A stretch of DNA of 64,000 nt from Nitrososphaerota archaeon. Its GTDB lineage: Archaea; Thermoproteota; Nitrososphaeria; Nitrososphaerales; JACPRH01. Within the stretch, counting starts at the first letter, position 1, and every line of letters starts with the position of its first letter. The stretch lies in contig JAMCPI010000009.1 of the NCBI GenBank assembly GCA_023379805.1, positions 28,728 through 92,727 of the forward strand, in the 5' to 3' direction. Made by a program: the position numbers and the translations under genes. The notes under the pieces were generated by a model that was not told the DNA's origin, did not search any database, and saw only the letters and a list, made by a program, of their open reading frames with translations. Positions 9,283-16,448 of the stretch are shown here, piece by piece.

Positions 9283-10737
9283 TCACCATATGTTCCGCTT
9301 TACTCGTAGGTAGCCTACGAGGGTGTAGTCAACCGCTGTTGTCGCTGGACATGGTGTTGTGAACGCTCCGTATCCGCCTACTCTATCGTAGTATCTGCAA
9401 GCACCGCCTACACCCGCTTCGTAGTGAACGTTGAATGACGCCGCGCCCGCTATTGCTGTCGCATCGGCTTGTAAGCCCATGTAGTATAGACCGGGATCTA
9501 AGACGACTGCTGCGCTGAATGGGACGAACTGCATAGTGTTTACCGCGCCCATTGCTGTGCTTGCTGACTCCGCTTTTAACACACCCGCATCGGGTATATC
9601 GGGTGTTGCGCCCTCAGCGTATAGTCCCGCCCTCACGTTGCCAGCACTAGCCCCGCCAACCTGATAAGATATACCGTCAACCTCACACTTGTAAGGCACA
9701 ACTACGCGCGCAAGGTATACCCGACCGGCCGTTCCGAAAACTCCTGTTGAGAGTTTAGGAACAGGCACATCATCAGCGAGATGTCTAGCCTTCAACGTGG
9801 CGCTTACAAGGTTGAGTATCCGGTTTGTCTTGTTGACGCTGTTGTCAGTTACAGCTAATGGGACAGGTAAGGTAGATTGAACGAAATTGTATTCTGCGCC
9901 TGAGTCGAACTGAATATCCGTGGTATTGTCTAAGTAACCACCTTGAACAAGATTACCGCCCGCGTTGCCAGCGTCTAGGAACTGAATACCCATCGCGTTA
10001 CCCTCCATCCTTCCGCCTAAGACTAAGTTCTCTCCGCCCTGAATGGCAATGGCGCGACTACCCACCGGTTTACCACTATTGATACACTCAACATTAATCA
10101 TTTGGTTGATATTGCTGAGAGCAGTAAGATGATTACCTAAGAGATTGATTGCGTTTTGAACCGAGAATGCTTTGATGTTCATGAATTGGTTGCCGTAGAC
10201 CCCTACACCAACACCGCCGATATCCGCGTTGCACTCGATAAGTTTCTGAATATTGTAACCTCTGACATTGCGTAAGGCGCTTGCTTGCAACCCGTCGAAC
10301 TTGAAGGCGGTTGAACCGTCTGATATTCCCTGACCTCTGACTTCGAGATCCATCACTGCGACATCCGAGGTTGAAACCTTTGTTGCAATCCCTGACAGTT
10401 TGAATAGGCTAATGCCGTTAGTTGCCCTCAGAATTGTATTTCCAGCACCTTCACCCCTAACCATCACATTGTCGGGAATTGTTGTTGTAGAAAGCGCAGT
10501 TGGATACAACGCTCTTTTGATGACACATAGACCGCCGCCGTTAGCCGCCATATTGGGGAAAACATCACCTAAGATTGCGGGAACAGTGTCTTCAACATAC
10601 ATGTGCGAGCCGTCAACCCCGCTTTTTGCTCGTAAATACGCGCCATCCTTGTAGACCACAACAGAAGGCGAAATTCTCCACGTTGAAGACCCCACGTATG
10701 GCTGAGGACTAGCCATCATGTCTCTGCTAAGACTCAT
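9283..10737 (-). CDS. Probable receptor-binding spike, right-handed beta-helix
   Basis: At 484 residues this is the largest virion-module protein. After a short N-terminal region, residues about 55-300 show repeated short strands ending in Asn/Gly turns and NLVxGGxxx-type rungs (ENLVLGGRMEG, GNLVQGGYLDN), typical of pectate-lyase-like beta-helices used in viral spikes and tailspikes. Residues about 320-484 form a separate beta-rich domain with GLY and YYMGLQ segments, like carbohydrate-binding or head domains. It has no signal peptide or membrane helix. In a tailless virus it would be a vertex spike. No catalytic residues can be assigned, so depolymerase activity is open. Confidence 0.65.
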   Translation of the reverse strand: MSLSRDMMASPQPYVGSSTWRISPSVVVYKDGAYLRAKSGVDGSHMYVEDTVPAILGDVFPNMAANGGGLCVIKRALYPTALSTTTIPDNVMVRGEGAGNTILRATNGISLFKLSGIATKVSTSDVAVMDLEVRGQGISDGSTAFKFDGLQASALRNVRGYNIQKLIECNADIGGVGVGVYGNQFMNIKAFSVQNAINLLGNHLTALSNINQMINVECINSGKPVGSRAIAIQGGENLVLGGRMEGNAMGIQFLDAGNAGGNLVQGGYLDNTTDIQFDSGAEYNFVQSTLPVPLAVTDNSVNKTNRILNLVSATLKARHLADDVPVPKLSTGVFGTAGRVYLARVVVPYKCEVDGISYQVGGASAGNVRAGLYAEGATPDIPDAGVLKAESASTAMGAVNTMQFVPFSAAVVLDPGLYYMGLQADATAIAGAASFNVHYEAGVGGACRYYDRVGGYGAFTTPCPATTAVDYTLVGYLRVKRNIW

Positions 10738-10740
10738 TGG

Positions 10741-11070
10741 CTAGTATCCCTGCCACGAAATAATTACGATGTCGCCAGCCGTCCCGTAGACGTATAGTGA
10801 TTGAAGGTCTTCGACCCAATAGTTGTTGTAGACATCGCCTGCGCTCAACGGCAAGCCGTTAGCGTCGGTGACGTCTGAGCCACCCTTGTAAATAATACCG
10901 GTATTTGTAGACTTTGCGAGGATTACGGCGACGAAATTAGGCGTCATCTTATGGAATGGTTGTTCTGTCACACCTGTTTGTTGAATTTTGTAAGCAATGC
11001 TGTGATCAGTGGTTGGAGGTCTCCTAGCGGTTATTTCCATCGGCGCTGAACCCTGATATACGCGCACCAT
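10741..11070 (-). CDS. Provirus beta-rich virion protein, unknown
   Basis: A 109-residue soluble protein without membrane helix, predicted mainly beta (alternating hydrophobic strands such as NFVAVILA, SLYVYGTAGDIVIISWQGY). The closing block resembles short C-terminal domains found in phage minor structural proteins. It lies between the spike candidate and an Ig-like membrane protein, with 0-3 nt spacing, so a role at the vertex or in spike attachment is plausible. Not recognised beyond that. Confidence 0.6.
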   Translation of the reverse strand: MVRVYQGSAPMEITARRPPTTDHSIAYKIQQTGVTEQPFHKMTPNFVAVILAKSTNTGIIYKGGSDVTDANGLPLSAGDVYNNYWVEDLQSLYVYGTAGDIVIISWQGY

Positions 11071-11550
11071 CTAGGCTTTCCACCCCTTTGGCAAACGCTT
11101 CTTAGCCCGCTTGCCAGCCTTGCGCGTTGTCTCCTTCACCTTCTCAGTTATTGCGGAGACGTTAACCGGCGACTTGCCTTTGCTAATCATCCATATTACG
11201 GTAACAATGGCGACCACTACACCGAGAACCAATAGCAGAGGCACAAGCCAACTTGAGGTTTCCCCTAGATTTGTGAAGAGACCGATGCCAGTAGCTGTTG
11301 GATCAAAGTGCAATGTAAGTTCAAGTTTGTCAGGCTGAGCAACGCCGAGCCAATCAACCGCAATCGTGCCAGTTGTAGCGTATGTTAGAGTATTCGCAGT
11401 TATCTCAAGTGTCTTATTCCACTCGTTGATATTGTAATGGGTCTTTCCGCTGTTATCAGTGAATTGCGAGTTCTTACCGTCTACTGTGACCTTTGCGTTC
11501 TTAACGGGGTTGCTAGCCCCGTCTCGAACTATGACATCGAACTCAGTCAA
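11071..11550 (-). CDS. Ig-like, membrane-anchored virion protein
   Basis: A 159-residue protein. Residues 1-90 form a carboxypeptidase-regulatory-like/Ig-type beta sandwich (FDVIVRDGASNPVKNAKVTV), then one membrane helix at about 109-129 (WLVPLLLVLGVVVAIVTVIWM) and a strongly basic tail rich in Lys/Arg (KETTRKAGKRAKKRLPKG). The basic tail facing the virion interior could contact DNA. It has the opposite orientation to the other anchored proteins, with the helix near the C-terminus. Adjacent genes abut it. Function is inferred from architecture only. Confidence 0.65.
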   Translation of the reverse strand: MTEFDVIVRDGASNPVKNAKVTVDGKNSQFTDNSGKTHYNINEWNKTLEITANTLTYATTGTIAVDWLGVAQPDKLELTLHFDPTATGIGLFTNLGETSSWLVPLLLVLGVVVAIVTVIWMISKGKSPVNVSAITEKVKETTRKAGKRAKKRLPKGWKA

Positions 11551-11576
11551 GGTTTGTTCGCCTTCCTACTGACCGG

Positions 11577-11960
11577 TTACGCTGTTACGGTGACCTTGAC
11601 TTCGGCTTTCTTTCCCGTCGCATCCTCTACGAACAGAGTGTATGATCCGGGATTGTCTCCGACTTTGAAGGCTAACCTACCTGAGCCGCTTGCATCGGTA
11701 GTTCCACTCCACGAGCCGCCTTCCCTAAAGCCAGTTGAATATTGGGTTGATGGCGTGAAACTGCCGAAACTGTAGCTAAGCATGTCGCCTTTCTTGACTG
11801 TCGATGTTGCCGCGTTGATAGCTGGTATTGGCCCTTTAGGAGTGGGGGGAGCGAACATTGCCGCTAAGGCGGTTTTCTTCACTAGAAGGAAGACCGCCAC
11901 AAGTGCCGCGACTAAGGCAACTGCGATTATGATTAGTTTCTTTCTCTCCATGCTATTCAC
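11577..11960 (-). CDS. Membrane-anchored beta-domain protein of provirus
   Basis: A 127-residue protein with an N-terminal anchor (residues about 9-32, IIIAVALVAALVAVFLLVKKT), a Pro/Thr linker and a C-terminal Ig/PKD-like domain (SGSGRLAFKVGDNPGSYTLFVEDATG). The same N-anchor plus exposed beta-domain plan is used by neighbouring provirus proteins. It follows the next upstream gene with the stop and start adjacent, indicating one transcript. A virion surface role is inferred. Confidence 0.65.
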   Translation of the reverse strand: MNSMERKKLIIIAVALVAALVAVFLLVKKTALAAMFAPPTPKGPIPAINAATSTVKKGDMLSYSFGSFTPSTQYSTGFREGGSWSGTTDASGSGRLAFKVGDNPGSYTLFVEDATGKKAEVKVTVTA

Positions 11961-12359
11961 CTATGCTGTGAAGAACCCGCTGTAATGCACATCAGTGGTC
12001 AAGTAGGAGTGACTTCCGAGCCAACCCGCCGGATCATTCTGCAAATCTGTAAGGTAGGAGTTCGGGTAAGCACCTGACGCGATAGCCTGTTGAAGTTGTC
12101 CGATATAGCCGGAGTCTTGGAACGCCTGACGTATTGCCGAAGGCGGAGAACGAACGCTGACAGGATAGGAGACGGCTGCCGGTGAGGAAGATCCGCCGGT
12201 CGAGGTTGAGGGCGGAGATCCCGCGCCCTTCTGCACCGTTTCCTTAACTTTGTCAACTATGGCGTCAAACTTGGGTCTTGCGAAGAGGTATATAACACCA
12301 AAAGCCCCCACCACTATGGCGAGGGCTATGATGACTATCTCCTTAGTCTTGGTGTTCAT
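11961..12359 (-). CDS. Membrane-anchored provirus protein
   Basis: A 132-residue protein with an N-terminal helix (about 7-27, EIVIIALAIVVGAFGVIYLFA), a Lys-rich amphipathic segment, a Gly/Ser/Pro linker and a C-terminal domain with aromatic residues (GWLGSHSYLTTDVHYSGFF). Its ATG overlaps the stop of the 40-residue gene upstream (ATGA). The repeated use of an N-terminal helix in this module suggests proteins sitting in an internal virion membrane. No family is recognised. Confidence 0.65.
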   Translation of the reverse strand: MNTKTKEIVIIALAIVVGAFGVIYLFARPKFDAIVDKVKETVQKGAGSPPSTSTGGSSSPAAVSYPVSVRSPPSAIRQAFQDSGYIGQLQQAIASGAYPNSYLTDLQNDPAGWLGSHSYLTTDVHYSGFFTA

Positions 12360-12478
12360 TGAACCTCTTCGACCGCCTTCTTGGCTTTGCCTCCTGCGAT
12401 TAGGGCAATGACTAGAGCCGCCCCTGCTACCATTAGCATTACTAGGGCGGTTCCGACTGCCTTTGGTGAAAGGTTCAA
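12356..12478 (-). CDS. 40-residue hydrophobic protein next to the capsid gene
   Basis: A short frame starting with TTG just 5 nt after the capsid stop and ending in an ATGA overlap with the next gene. The product has 40 residues: about 22 hydrophobic residues (GTALVMLMVAGAALVIALIA) flanked by a polar N-terminus and a Lys-rich tail (KAKKAVEEVQ). The tight fit between neighbours and the perfect helix argue for a real gene. Minor membrane proteins of PM2-like and PRD1-like viruses have this size. Confidence 0.6.
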   Translation of the reverse strand: MNLSPKAVGTALVMLMVAGAALVIALIAGGKAKKAVEEVQ

Positions 12479-12483
12479 GGGTC

Positions 12484-13365
12484 TTACTCTCCGTCCTTCA
12501 GCAAGTAGACCCGACCAGTCACCGCGTTAACGAGGTTGACGTTCAACGTGCTTAGTTTGTTGACTCTGAAAGGTGTGTGTCTCAGCCAGTAGAACGCGGT
12601 TTGATGCCCTGAGAATGTTTCCTCAAAGTCCATATCTTGTAGGGTGGTGGCGTTGACGGATGGATATTCGTCTACGCTTGAAGACCCGAACTGTATGTGG
12701 TCAAGGTCTGCGTCCACGGTGAGTAGCACAGCGGTGTCAAGGATCTTCGAGCCTTGAGGCAACTTCTCATCGAGAACGTTGTCGCCTACTGCGCCTACGA
12801 ATGGGAAGATTTGTGAGCGTGGAGTATTCTTTACTGGGGCTCCGTTTTGAGGGTTGCGAGCCGGTGGAGCGTAGTGAGCAATGATCTTCACTGTTGCGGT
12901 TGCTGTGCCGGTGCCAACAGTCGATAAGATGTCTCCGATTGTGCCGAGGGTGAGGGCGATACTGCAAGGCTGATCGTCAATGCCGATGTATAACGGTATC
13001 TTTTTGTTGAAAGACCCGCCGGTATCAGCCATTGTTGCCGCGCCTGCGGCTCTTCCCTTGAAAGTTCCGAATTGCTTCGTCAACATCAGGTAGAGGTTGC
13101 TGATGTCTGTGTTCGGATAGCCTTGTAAGGTGTGGATAGGCTTGTTGTTCCTGTCCTTGATGGTCAAGGTATCTATCAGCGCCTCGGCGCTGATGCTTGC
13201 GCGTCTAGTCCCTGTTCCTAGCGTGATTGCTGCTGTTACTTGAAGTTCCAGCGCGACAATATCCCCATACGGCTTAATGGGAACTTCGGGCTGATCTTGG
13301 TTTGATGTGGTCAGGGCTATAGTGCCGTAACTCTTCACGGTAATCTTCTGTATAAAATCTGCCAT
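12484..13365 (-). CDS. Probable double-jelly-roll major capsid protein
   Basis: A 293-residue, strongly beta-rich protein without membrane helix. The N-terminal jelly-roll shows the pattern of P2-type viral coat proteins: KSYGTIAL opening, KPYGDIVALELQVTAAITLGTG, then ALIDTLTIKDRNNKPIHTLQG, the strand pair seen in PM2- and STIV-like capsids, followed by a second beta-rich half. The length is near that of PM2 P2 (269), the smallest DJR protein. A packaging ATPase and membrane proteins nearby fit this reading. The ATG at 13365 is chosen because a TATA-like box lies about 27 nt upstream; a TTG seven codons earlier is possible. Assignment is by pattern, not by search. Confidence 0.72.
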   Translation of the reverse strand: MADFIQKITVKSYGTIALTTSNQDQPEVPIKPYGDIVALELQVTAAITLGTGTRRASISAEALIDTLTIKDRNNKPIHTLQGYPNTDISNLYLMLTKQFGTFKGRAAGAATMADTGGSFNKKIPLYIGIDDQPCSIALTLGTIGDILSTVGTGTATATVKIIAHYAPPARNPQNGAPVKNTPRSQIFPFVGAVGDNVLDEKLPQGSKILDTAVLLTVDADLDHIQFGSSSVDEYPSVNATTLQDMDFEETFSGHQTAFYWLRHTPFRVNKLSTLNVNLVNAVTGRVYLLKDGE

Positions 13366-13385
13366 GAAAGATGCTTCGATGCGCA

Positions 13386-13398
13386 ATATAGAAGTGAT
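13386..13398 (-). promoter_or_regulatory. TATA-like box for capsid gene
   Basis: On the minus strand TTCTATATT is centred about 27 nt before the capsid ATG at 13365, the spacing for a leaderless archaeal transcript. This would allow separate, stronger expression of the virion module from 13365 leftwards. Confidence 0.45.
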
Positions 13399-13588
13399 GT
13401 CGGCTACCCTATATCCCGTTCAACAAGGCGGATATGAGCCAGCAAGATTTTTTCTTTCCTTGCTTCTTGCGGGTGAGCCTTAGTTTTATGCTCGGTGAGA
13501 GATTGCATGTTTTTGAAACGATGCCTATTGCAGTAAGGACATGCAAGAGTAGCAAAAACAGGAGCGGAGAGATTGAGAAGATTAGCCG

Positions 13589-13762
13589 TCAGTGCTTCTC
13601 AACCTCTAATGTTACTTTGAATTGGGGTATCCGTGCTTGCATCAAGCCGTCCCAGATTAGTTGACTCGTGTATTGGGTGTAGGTCTTCGCAATGATCCGC
13701 CCATCAATGCGAAAAACCCAGACATGACCGTCTATCCGCTTATCCTTCATTTTGTTCATCAT
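13589..13762 (-). CDS. Small basic provirus protein, 57 residues
   Basis: A short frame between the ATPase group and the capsid gene, beginning ATGATGAAC. The 57-residue product is basic at the N-terminus (MKDKRIDGHVWVFRIDGR) and mixed alpha/beta. An IDGHVWVFRIDGRII motif looks like two short strands. It is followed by about 200 bp without a convincing frame on this strand, ending in the capsid promoter. No homologue is recognised; the codon pattern and position support it moderately. Confidence 0.5.
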   Translation of the reverse strand: MMNKMKDKRIDGHVWVFRIDGRIIAKTYTQYTSQLIWDGLMQARIPQFKVTLEVEKH

Positions 13763-13820
13763 CTATTGTTACTATGAGTTTTGTGATCATTGCTCCGACT
13801 TGCACGGCTTCGCCTCTCAT
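13740..13820 (-). CDS. Possible 26-residue provirus peptide
   Basis: A tiny frame (MRGEAVQVGAMITKLIVTID...) starts 5 nt after the MazG-like stop and overlaps the start of the 57-residue gene in another frame. It fits the overlapping style of this operon but is too short to judge. Confidence 0.3.
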   Translation of the reverse strand: MRGEAVQVGAMITKLIVTIDDEQNEG

Positions 13821-13825
13821 TTTGG

Positions 13826-13993
13826 TCAGGTCTCTTGTTCTCTCTTCTTTTTGATTTCCGCCCATAGTTCCTCAACCTCTTCAAGCAATACGGCGTATCC
13901 TTCGTGAAGGCTTGAGAAGTCTCCGAACTTGTTGTAAGCACGATGATATTCACTTCCAATGTCATCCAGCGCCCGCTCTAATCTACCTGTCAA
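13826..13993 (-). CDS. MazG-like mini protein
   Basis: A 55-residue product starting with TTG two bases after the ATPase stop. The core FSSLHEGYAVLLEEVEELW followed by a Lys-rich helix matches the first metal-binding helix pair of MazG-like nucleotide pyrophosphohydrolases found in many phages (EExxE/EELW signature). The second half of the usual fold, with the ExxD motif, is absent, so it may act as a dimer, bind a partner or be a relic. Phage MazG-like enzymes clean nucleotide pools or modulate the host stringent-like response (family knowledge). Confidence 0.55.
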   Translation of the reverse strand: MTGRLERALDDIGSEYHRAYNKFGDFSSLHEGYAVLLEEVEELWAEIKKKREQET

Positions 13994-13995
13994 GG

Positions 13996-14592
13996 CTAGT
14001 CTTCTCTGAATATTGGTTCTGCCATGCCGCTGTCTACTTTGTAGATGATGTAACCGGTGTGTCCGTCATCGTATCTTTTGAGGTCATAATGAGCGTCTAG
14101 GTTGGGTATGATGTATTTGAATTTCTCATAGTCGCTCCGGTTCAATGGGTTTAGTTTGTAGATGACGAGATATTTGCTTTGTTGCAGTATGAGGGGAGGA
14201 AAGCCGATTAGTCGTCTTGCCATTGCGATAGTGCCGATGTTTTGATGTCTACCATTGATCATGAGGTTATCAACTTCTTTTGGAGCGTTGCCGTGCTTGG
14301 TGTAGAGGTCTAGGTCTTCAAGGATCATTAGAAAGTTGCTGTTTCGCCTTGCCGCCATAATGAAGGCGTTAATCATCGATGCACTGTGATCTATTGTGCG
14401 GAAACATGTGTTGATGCTAATCTGAGCCGGTATCTTGACAGGTTTGAGTTTCAATGTTGCAGCCCACTCATAATTGGCGTCCAGCGCAATGACTCTTGAA
14501 GCGTGCTTAGCAAACTTCTTAGCGAAAGTAGTCTTGCCGCACTTACTCTCACCGATGAGAGTCATTCGGTCATAATTCCATTGCCACTTCAT
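13996..14592 (-). CDS. A32/FtsK-HerA-type genome packaging ATPase
   Basis: A 198-residue P-loop ATPase. Walker A is GESKCGKTT (about residues 15-23), Walker B is FLMILEDLDLY, and the downstream block GRHQNIGTIAMARRLIGFPPLI is the typical post-Walker-B region of viral A32-like packaging ATPases, where a substrate strand and sensor glutamine or arginine follow. The size (about 200 residues) matches those of PRD1-, PM2- and STIV-like viruses. The ATG at 14592 is chosen because it overlaps the preceding stop (ATGA) and has GAGG 5 nt upstream. Together with the capsid gene this defines a DJR-virus morphogenesis pair. Confidence 0.82.
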   Translation of the reverse strand: MKWQWNYDRMTLIGESKCGKTTFAKKFAKHASRVIALDANYEWAATLKLKPVKIPAQISINTCFRTIDHSASMINAFIMAARRNSNFLMILEDLDLYTKHGNAPKEVDNLMINGRHQNIGTIAMARRLIGFPPLILQQSKYLVIYKLNPLNRSDYEKFKYIIPNLDAHYDLKRYDDGHTGYIIYKVDSGMAEPIFRED

Positions 14593-14711
14593 TGCTTCCT
14601 CAACCTTCTTTTGATTGCTGAAAGCCAATCGTTAAGATACAGACCGAGAACCATTCCGGCATAGAAGGCAAGGAGTTGAACCAAAAACCAACCTTGTTCA
14701 GTGGCGGTCAT
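14589..14711 (-). CDS. Small one-helix membrane protein (40 residues)
   Basis: Starting at an ATG that overlaps the upstream stop, the product is MTATEQGWFLVQLLAFYAGM continuing into a basic tail (IKRRLRKQ). One membrane helix spans about residues 8-26. It ends in an ATGA shared with the ATPase start, so it is coupled to packaging. Similar small membrane proteins near packaging ATPases form the DNA-entry vertex in PRD1-type viruses (family knowledge); that role here is only a suggestion. Confidence 0.6.
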   Translation of the reverse strand: MTATEQGWFLVQLLAFYAGMVLGLYLNDWLSAIKRRLRKQ

Positions 14712-14854
14712 CGTCTCAGTAACCTCCTTGCAATGATGCGCCAATTTGAGGGTGTGAATAGACCGTGCCTTTCTAGAGTGTTGAATAGAGGTATTACTAG
14801 TAGACCGGTAATGTATCCCAACCAATACGACGCTGAGTCAAAGGTTGGGGTCAT
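14708..14854 (-). CDS. Small one-helix membrane protein (48 residues)
   Basis: The ATG overlaps the stop of the 307-residue gene and the TGA overlaps the next ATG. The 48 residues contain a hydrophobic stretch (ASYWLGYITGLLVIPLF) and a strongly basic end (WRIIARRLLRR). It pairs with the following 40-residue membrane gene directly before the packaging ATPase. No family is recognised. Confidence 0.58.
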   Translation of the reverse strand: MTPTFDSASYWLGYITGLLVIPLFNTLERHGLFTPSNWRIIARRLLRR

Positions 14855-15774
14855 TGCACCTTGCTCTCCCGTTGCTTGAACTCTTTCATTGCGCGTTCTA
14901 TGGGGTCTTCGAGTTGTTGCGTTGCTTGCTGTTGTTGCCCTTGTCCGGCTAGGATTATCGGTTGATTTAGTGCTTGCACATCGGGTTTGTGCAATGCGTC
15001 TTTAGCCGTTGCACTTTCCTTTGGTTTTTGCACATCGATTAGGGTCTTTTTAGCCTTGTTTTCTTTGTCTTGTTGCTTTTGCTTGCCTTGCTCGATTGAC
15101 TTGAAGATGCGTTTTAGGACTGGTGCGATCATTGCTATTGCTAGGTTGGCTATGTCTCCGTATTCCGACATCCATGATACTCGTTTCTGTATGACTCTTG
15201 CGAACCTTGCTCTAACCTTGTTGCTTTCGTCCTTGTTTAACGGATCGTTGAGGGTTGCTTTGAGTAGTGCTGATTGCCCTTCTGGCAGGATTGCTGCGAG
15301 TTCTTCGAGGTCGATTTTGTCTTCGGGGTTGATTGCTGCGTCGGGTGAAGATCCTTGCTTCTTGCCTTCGTCGCCGCTGTTGAATGCTTCCGTGTAGTCT
15401 TTCTCAATCTCCTTGCCTTCGGGGAGTTTTTCCGCTTCGCTGACCTCAACCTCAAGTTCTCCCGATGCTATTGCTTGGCTAGAAGCCACGTTATCGCTCT
15501 TATCAGTAGGTAGTGGAGGGCTAGTCCGAGCATCGTCAACAGCACTAGAGCTGTCTCCGCCACTACCAGTATTGCTAGTGCTGGATACTTCACTAGAGGG
15601 AACTTTGCGATGCTTTTCAGCGTTCTTAAGCATCGTTGCCACCGAGTGTGGTGAACTGTGAATACTATTGGCAATCTGATCATTGCTCCATTGATGCGTG
15701 TCTCTTAGGTGCAGGGCTTGACCGATTTTCTTGCTCGGCAACTCTTCTTGACATACTTCGCACTTCGCTGTCAT
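14851..15774 (-). CDS. Zinc-finger/HTH protein with long acidic linker
   Basis: A 307-residue protein. Residues 4-26 form a C2H2-like finger (CEVCQ...HLRDTH), followed by a helix-turn-helix-like block (WSNDQIANSIHSSPHSVATMLKNAEKH, residues 29-55). A Ser/Glu-rich low-complexity linker runs to about 160, then a helical domain (LEELAAILPEGQSALLKA ... WMSEYGDIANLAIAMIAPVLKRIF) with a Lys/Gln-rich tail. The architecture suggests a DNA-binding protein that could link genome to virion or regulate transcription. Its start overlaps the zinc-ribbon gene upstream by ATGA. Function is not assigned. Confidence 0.65.
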   Translation of the reverse strand: MTAKCEVCQEELPSKKIGQALHLRDTHQWSNDQIANSIHSSPHSVATMLKNAEKHRKVPSSEVSSTSNTGSGGDSSSAVDDARTSPPLPTDKSDNVASSQAIASGELEVEVSEAEKLPEGKEIEKDYTEAFNSGDEGKKQGSSPDAAINPEDKIDLEELAAILPEGQSALLKATLNDPLNKDESNKVRARFARVIQKRVSWMSEYGDIANLAIAMIAPVLKRIFKSIEQGKQKQQDKENKAKKTLIDVQKPKESATAKDALHKPDVQALNQPIILAGQGQQQQATQQLEDPIERAMKEFKQRESKVQ

Positions 15775-15965
15775 ACTGTGAGACCTACCGCGAGGCTTTC
15801 ACCGCAATACATGCAGTTTTTGAGGTGGGGCGGGTTTCTATGGTCGTTTTTGCACATTATCATCATTCCCATACGCACCGGTTGAGGATTGCTAGGAAAG
15901 CCGCAATTCCTACAGTCCCCTTGCGAAGGCTGATACCATTGCTTCTTACAACGTGGACAATCCAT
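15771..15965 (-). CDS. Double zinc-ribbon protein (64 residues)
   Basis: From the ATG at 15965 the product begins MDCPRCKKQW and contains CPRC, CRNC and, after a linker with MIMCKNDH, CMYC: two zinc-ribbon units. An earlier in-frame start would overlap the 49-residue gene upstream and is rejected. Such ribbons in archaeal viruses usually act as transcription or protein-interaction modules. No specific family. Confidence 0.6.
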   Translation of the reverse strand: MDCPRCKKQWYQPSQGDCRNCGFPSNPQPVRMGMMIMCKNDHRNPPHLKNCMYCGESLAVGLTV

Positions 15966-15967
15966 TG

Positions 15968-16117
15968 CTAGACTCTCCCCGCTCGGCTTCGTTGCCGTTT
16001 CAGGAATGCAACAGCGACACAAGCCGGTAATCCGCGCTCCTTACACCAATTAGCAAGGCGCTCGTATGCGTTTGTTGCTAAGGTTTGCTGAGACTCAGAG
16101 ACAATGTAATGCTTCAA
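15968..16117 (-). CDS. 49-residue provirus protein, unknown
   Basis: Starts with TTG inside a TTGA overlap with the upstream stop and ends two bases before the zinc-ribbon ATG. The product is mainly helical with a central NAYERLANWCKERGLPAC segment and a basic C-terminus (LKRQRSRAGR). It is too short for family assignment; the exact packing between neighbours supports it. Confidence 0.5.
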   Translation of the reverse strand: MKHYIVSESQQTLATNAYERLANWCKERGLPACVAVAFLKRQRSRAGRV

Positions 16118-16254
16118 TTCGTTGCTTTCTCCTTGAGACCTAGCGATCTAAACCGGCGTTTGTTGTATTGCTTGCCGCAATTCTTGCACCGCATCTTGCC
16201 GTCAACTTTTGATATTGCGTATTCTAGATGCTCGCAGTTGTTGTCAAACAGCAT
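16114..16254 (-). CDS. 46-residue zinc-finger protein
   Basis: The ATG overlaps the upstream TAA (TAATG) and has GGAGATGG as ribosome site. The product carries CEH (CEHLEY) and CKNC (MRCKNCGKQY) metal ligands and a basic tail (KRRFRSLG), a single zinc ribbon. Upstream in-frame starts exist but would overlap the previous gene by more than 50 nt. Confidence 0.55.
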   Translation of the reverse strand: MLFDNNCEHLEYAISKVDGKMRCKNCGKQYNKRRFRSLGLKEKATN

Positions 16255-16448
16255 TAGTTGACCATCTCCTTTCCTGAATGGCTGTGTTGATGCGTTGTTG
16301 ACCATAGTTGTTGACCGCATAGAGGACAGTAGTTCCATTTTGGGCGTCTGATGCGTAGGGCTTCGTGGAATTCTAGGGGGGTCGGCTCTTTTGGTTGCAT
16401 CATTGTAAGACCTTCTAGGCTACCTAGTGGTTCGGTTCTAGGCGACAT
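16254..16448 (-). CDS. 64-residue protein with CxxC...HxH finger
   Basis: ATG preceded by AAGGAG at 9 nt. The C-terminal half has CPLC and a Gln/Ser/Thr stretch followed by HQHSH, a possible CCHH metal site; the N-terminal half is Pro/Glu-rich. It overlaps the upstream gene by 11 nt. Part of the run of small metal-binding proteins; role unknown. Confidence 0.52.
   Translation of the reverse strand: MSPRTEPLGSLEGLTMMQPKEPTPLEFHEALRIRRPKWNYCPLCGQQLWSTTHQHSHSGKEMVN

Noticed and set aside
9283..10737. Tail fibre of a tailed virus
   Set aside because: No portal, terminase, tape-measure or tail-tube gene is present; the packaging ATPase is A32-like.
13434..13664. Plus-strand 76-codon frame in provirus
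   Set aside because: It runs against the operon, overlaps the more protein-like 57-residue minus-strand frame and has no recognisable start signal.
13759..13965. 68-codon minus-strand frame with Arg/Ser-rich product
   Set aside because: Composition is typical of an off-frame reading; the MazG-like frame over the same bases has a clear motif and abuts the ATPase stop.
14708..14854. Holin or lysis function for the small membrane proteins before the ATPase
   Set aside because: Only one helix each, no lysis enzyme nearby, and position fits packaging-vertex proteins at least as well; not claimed.
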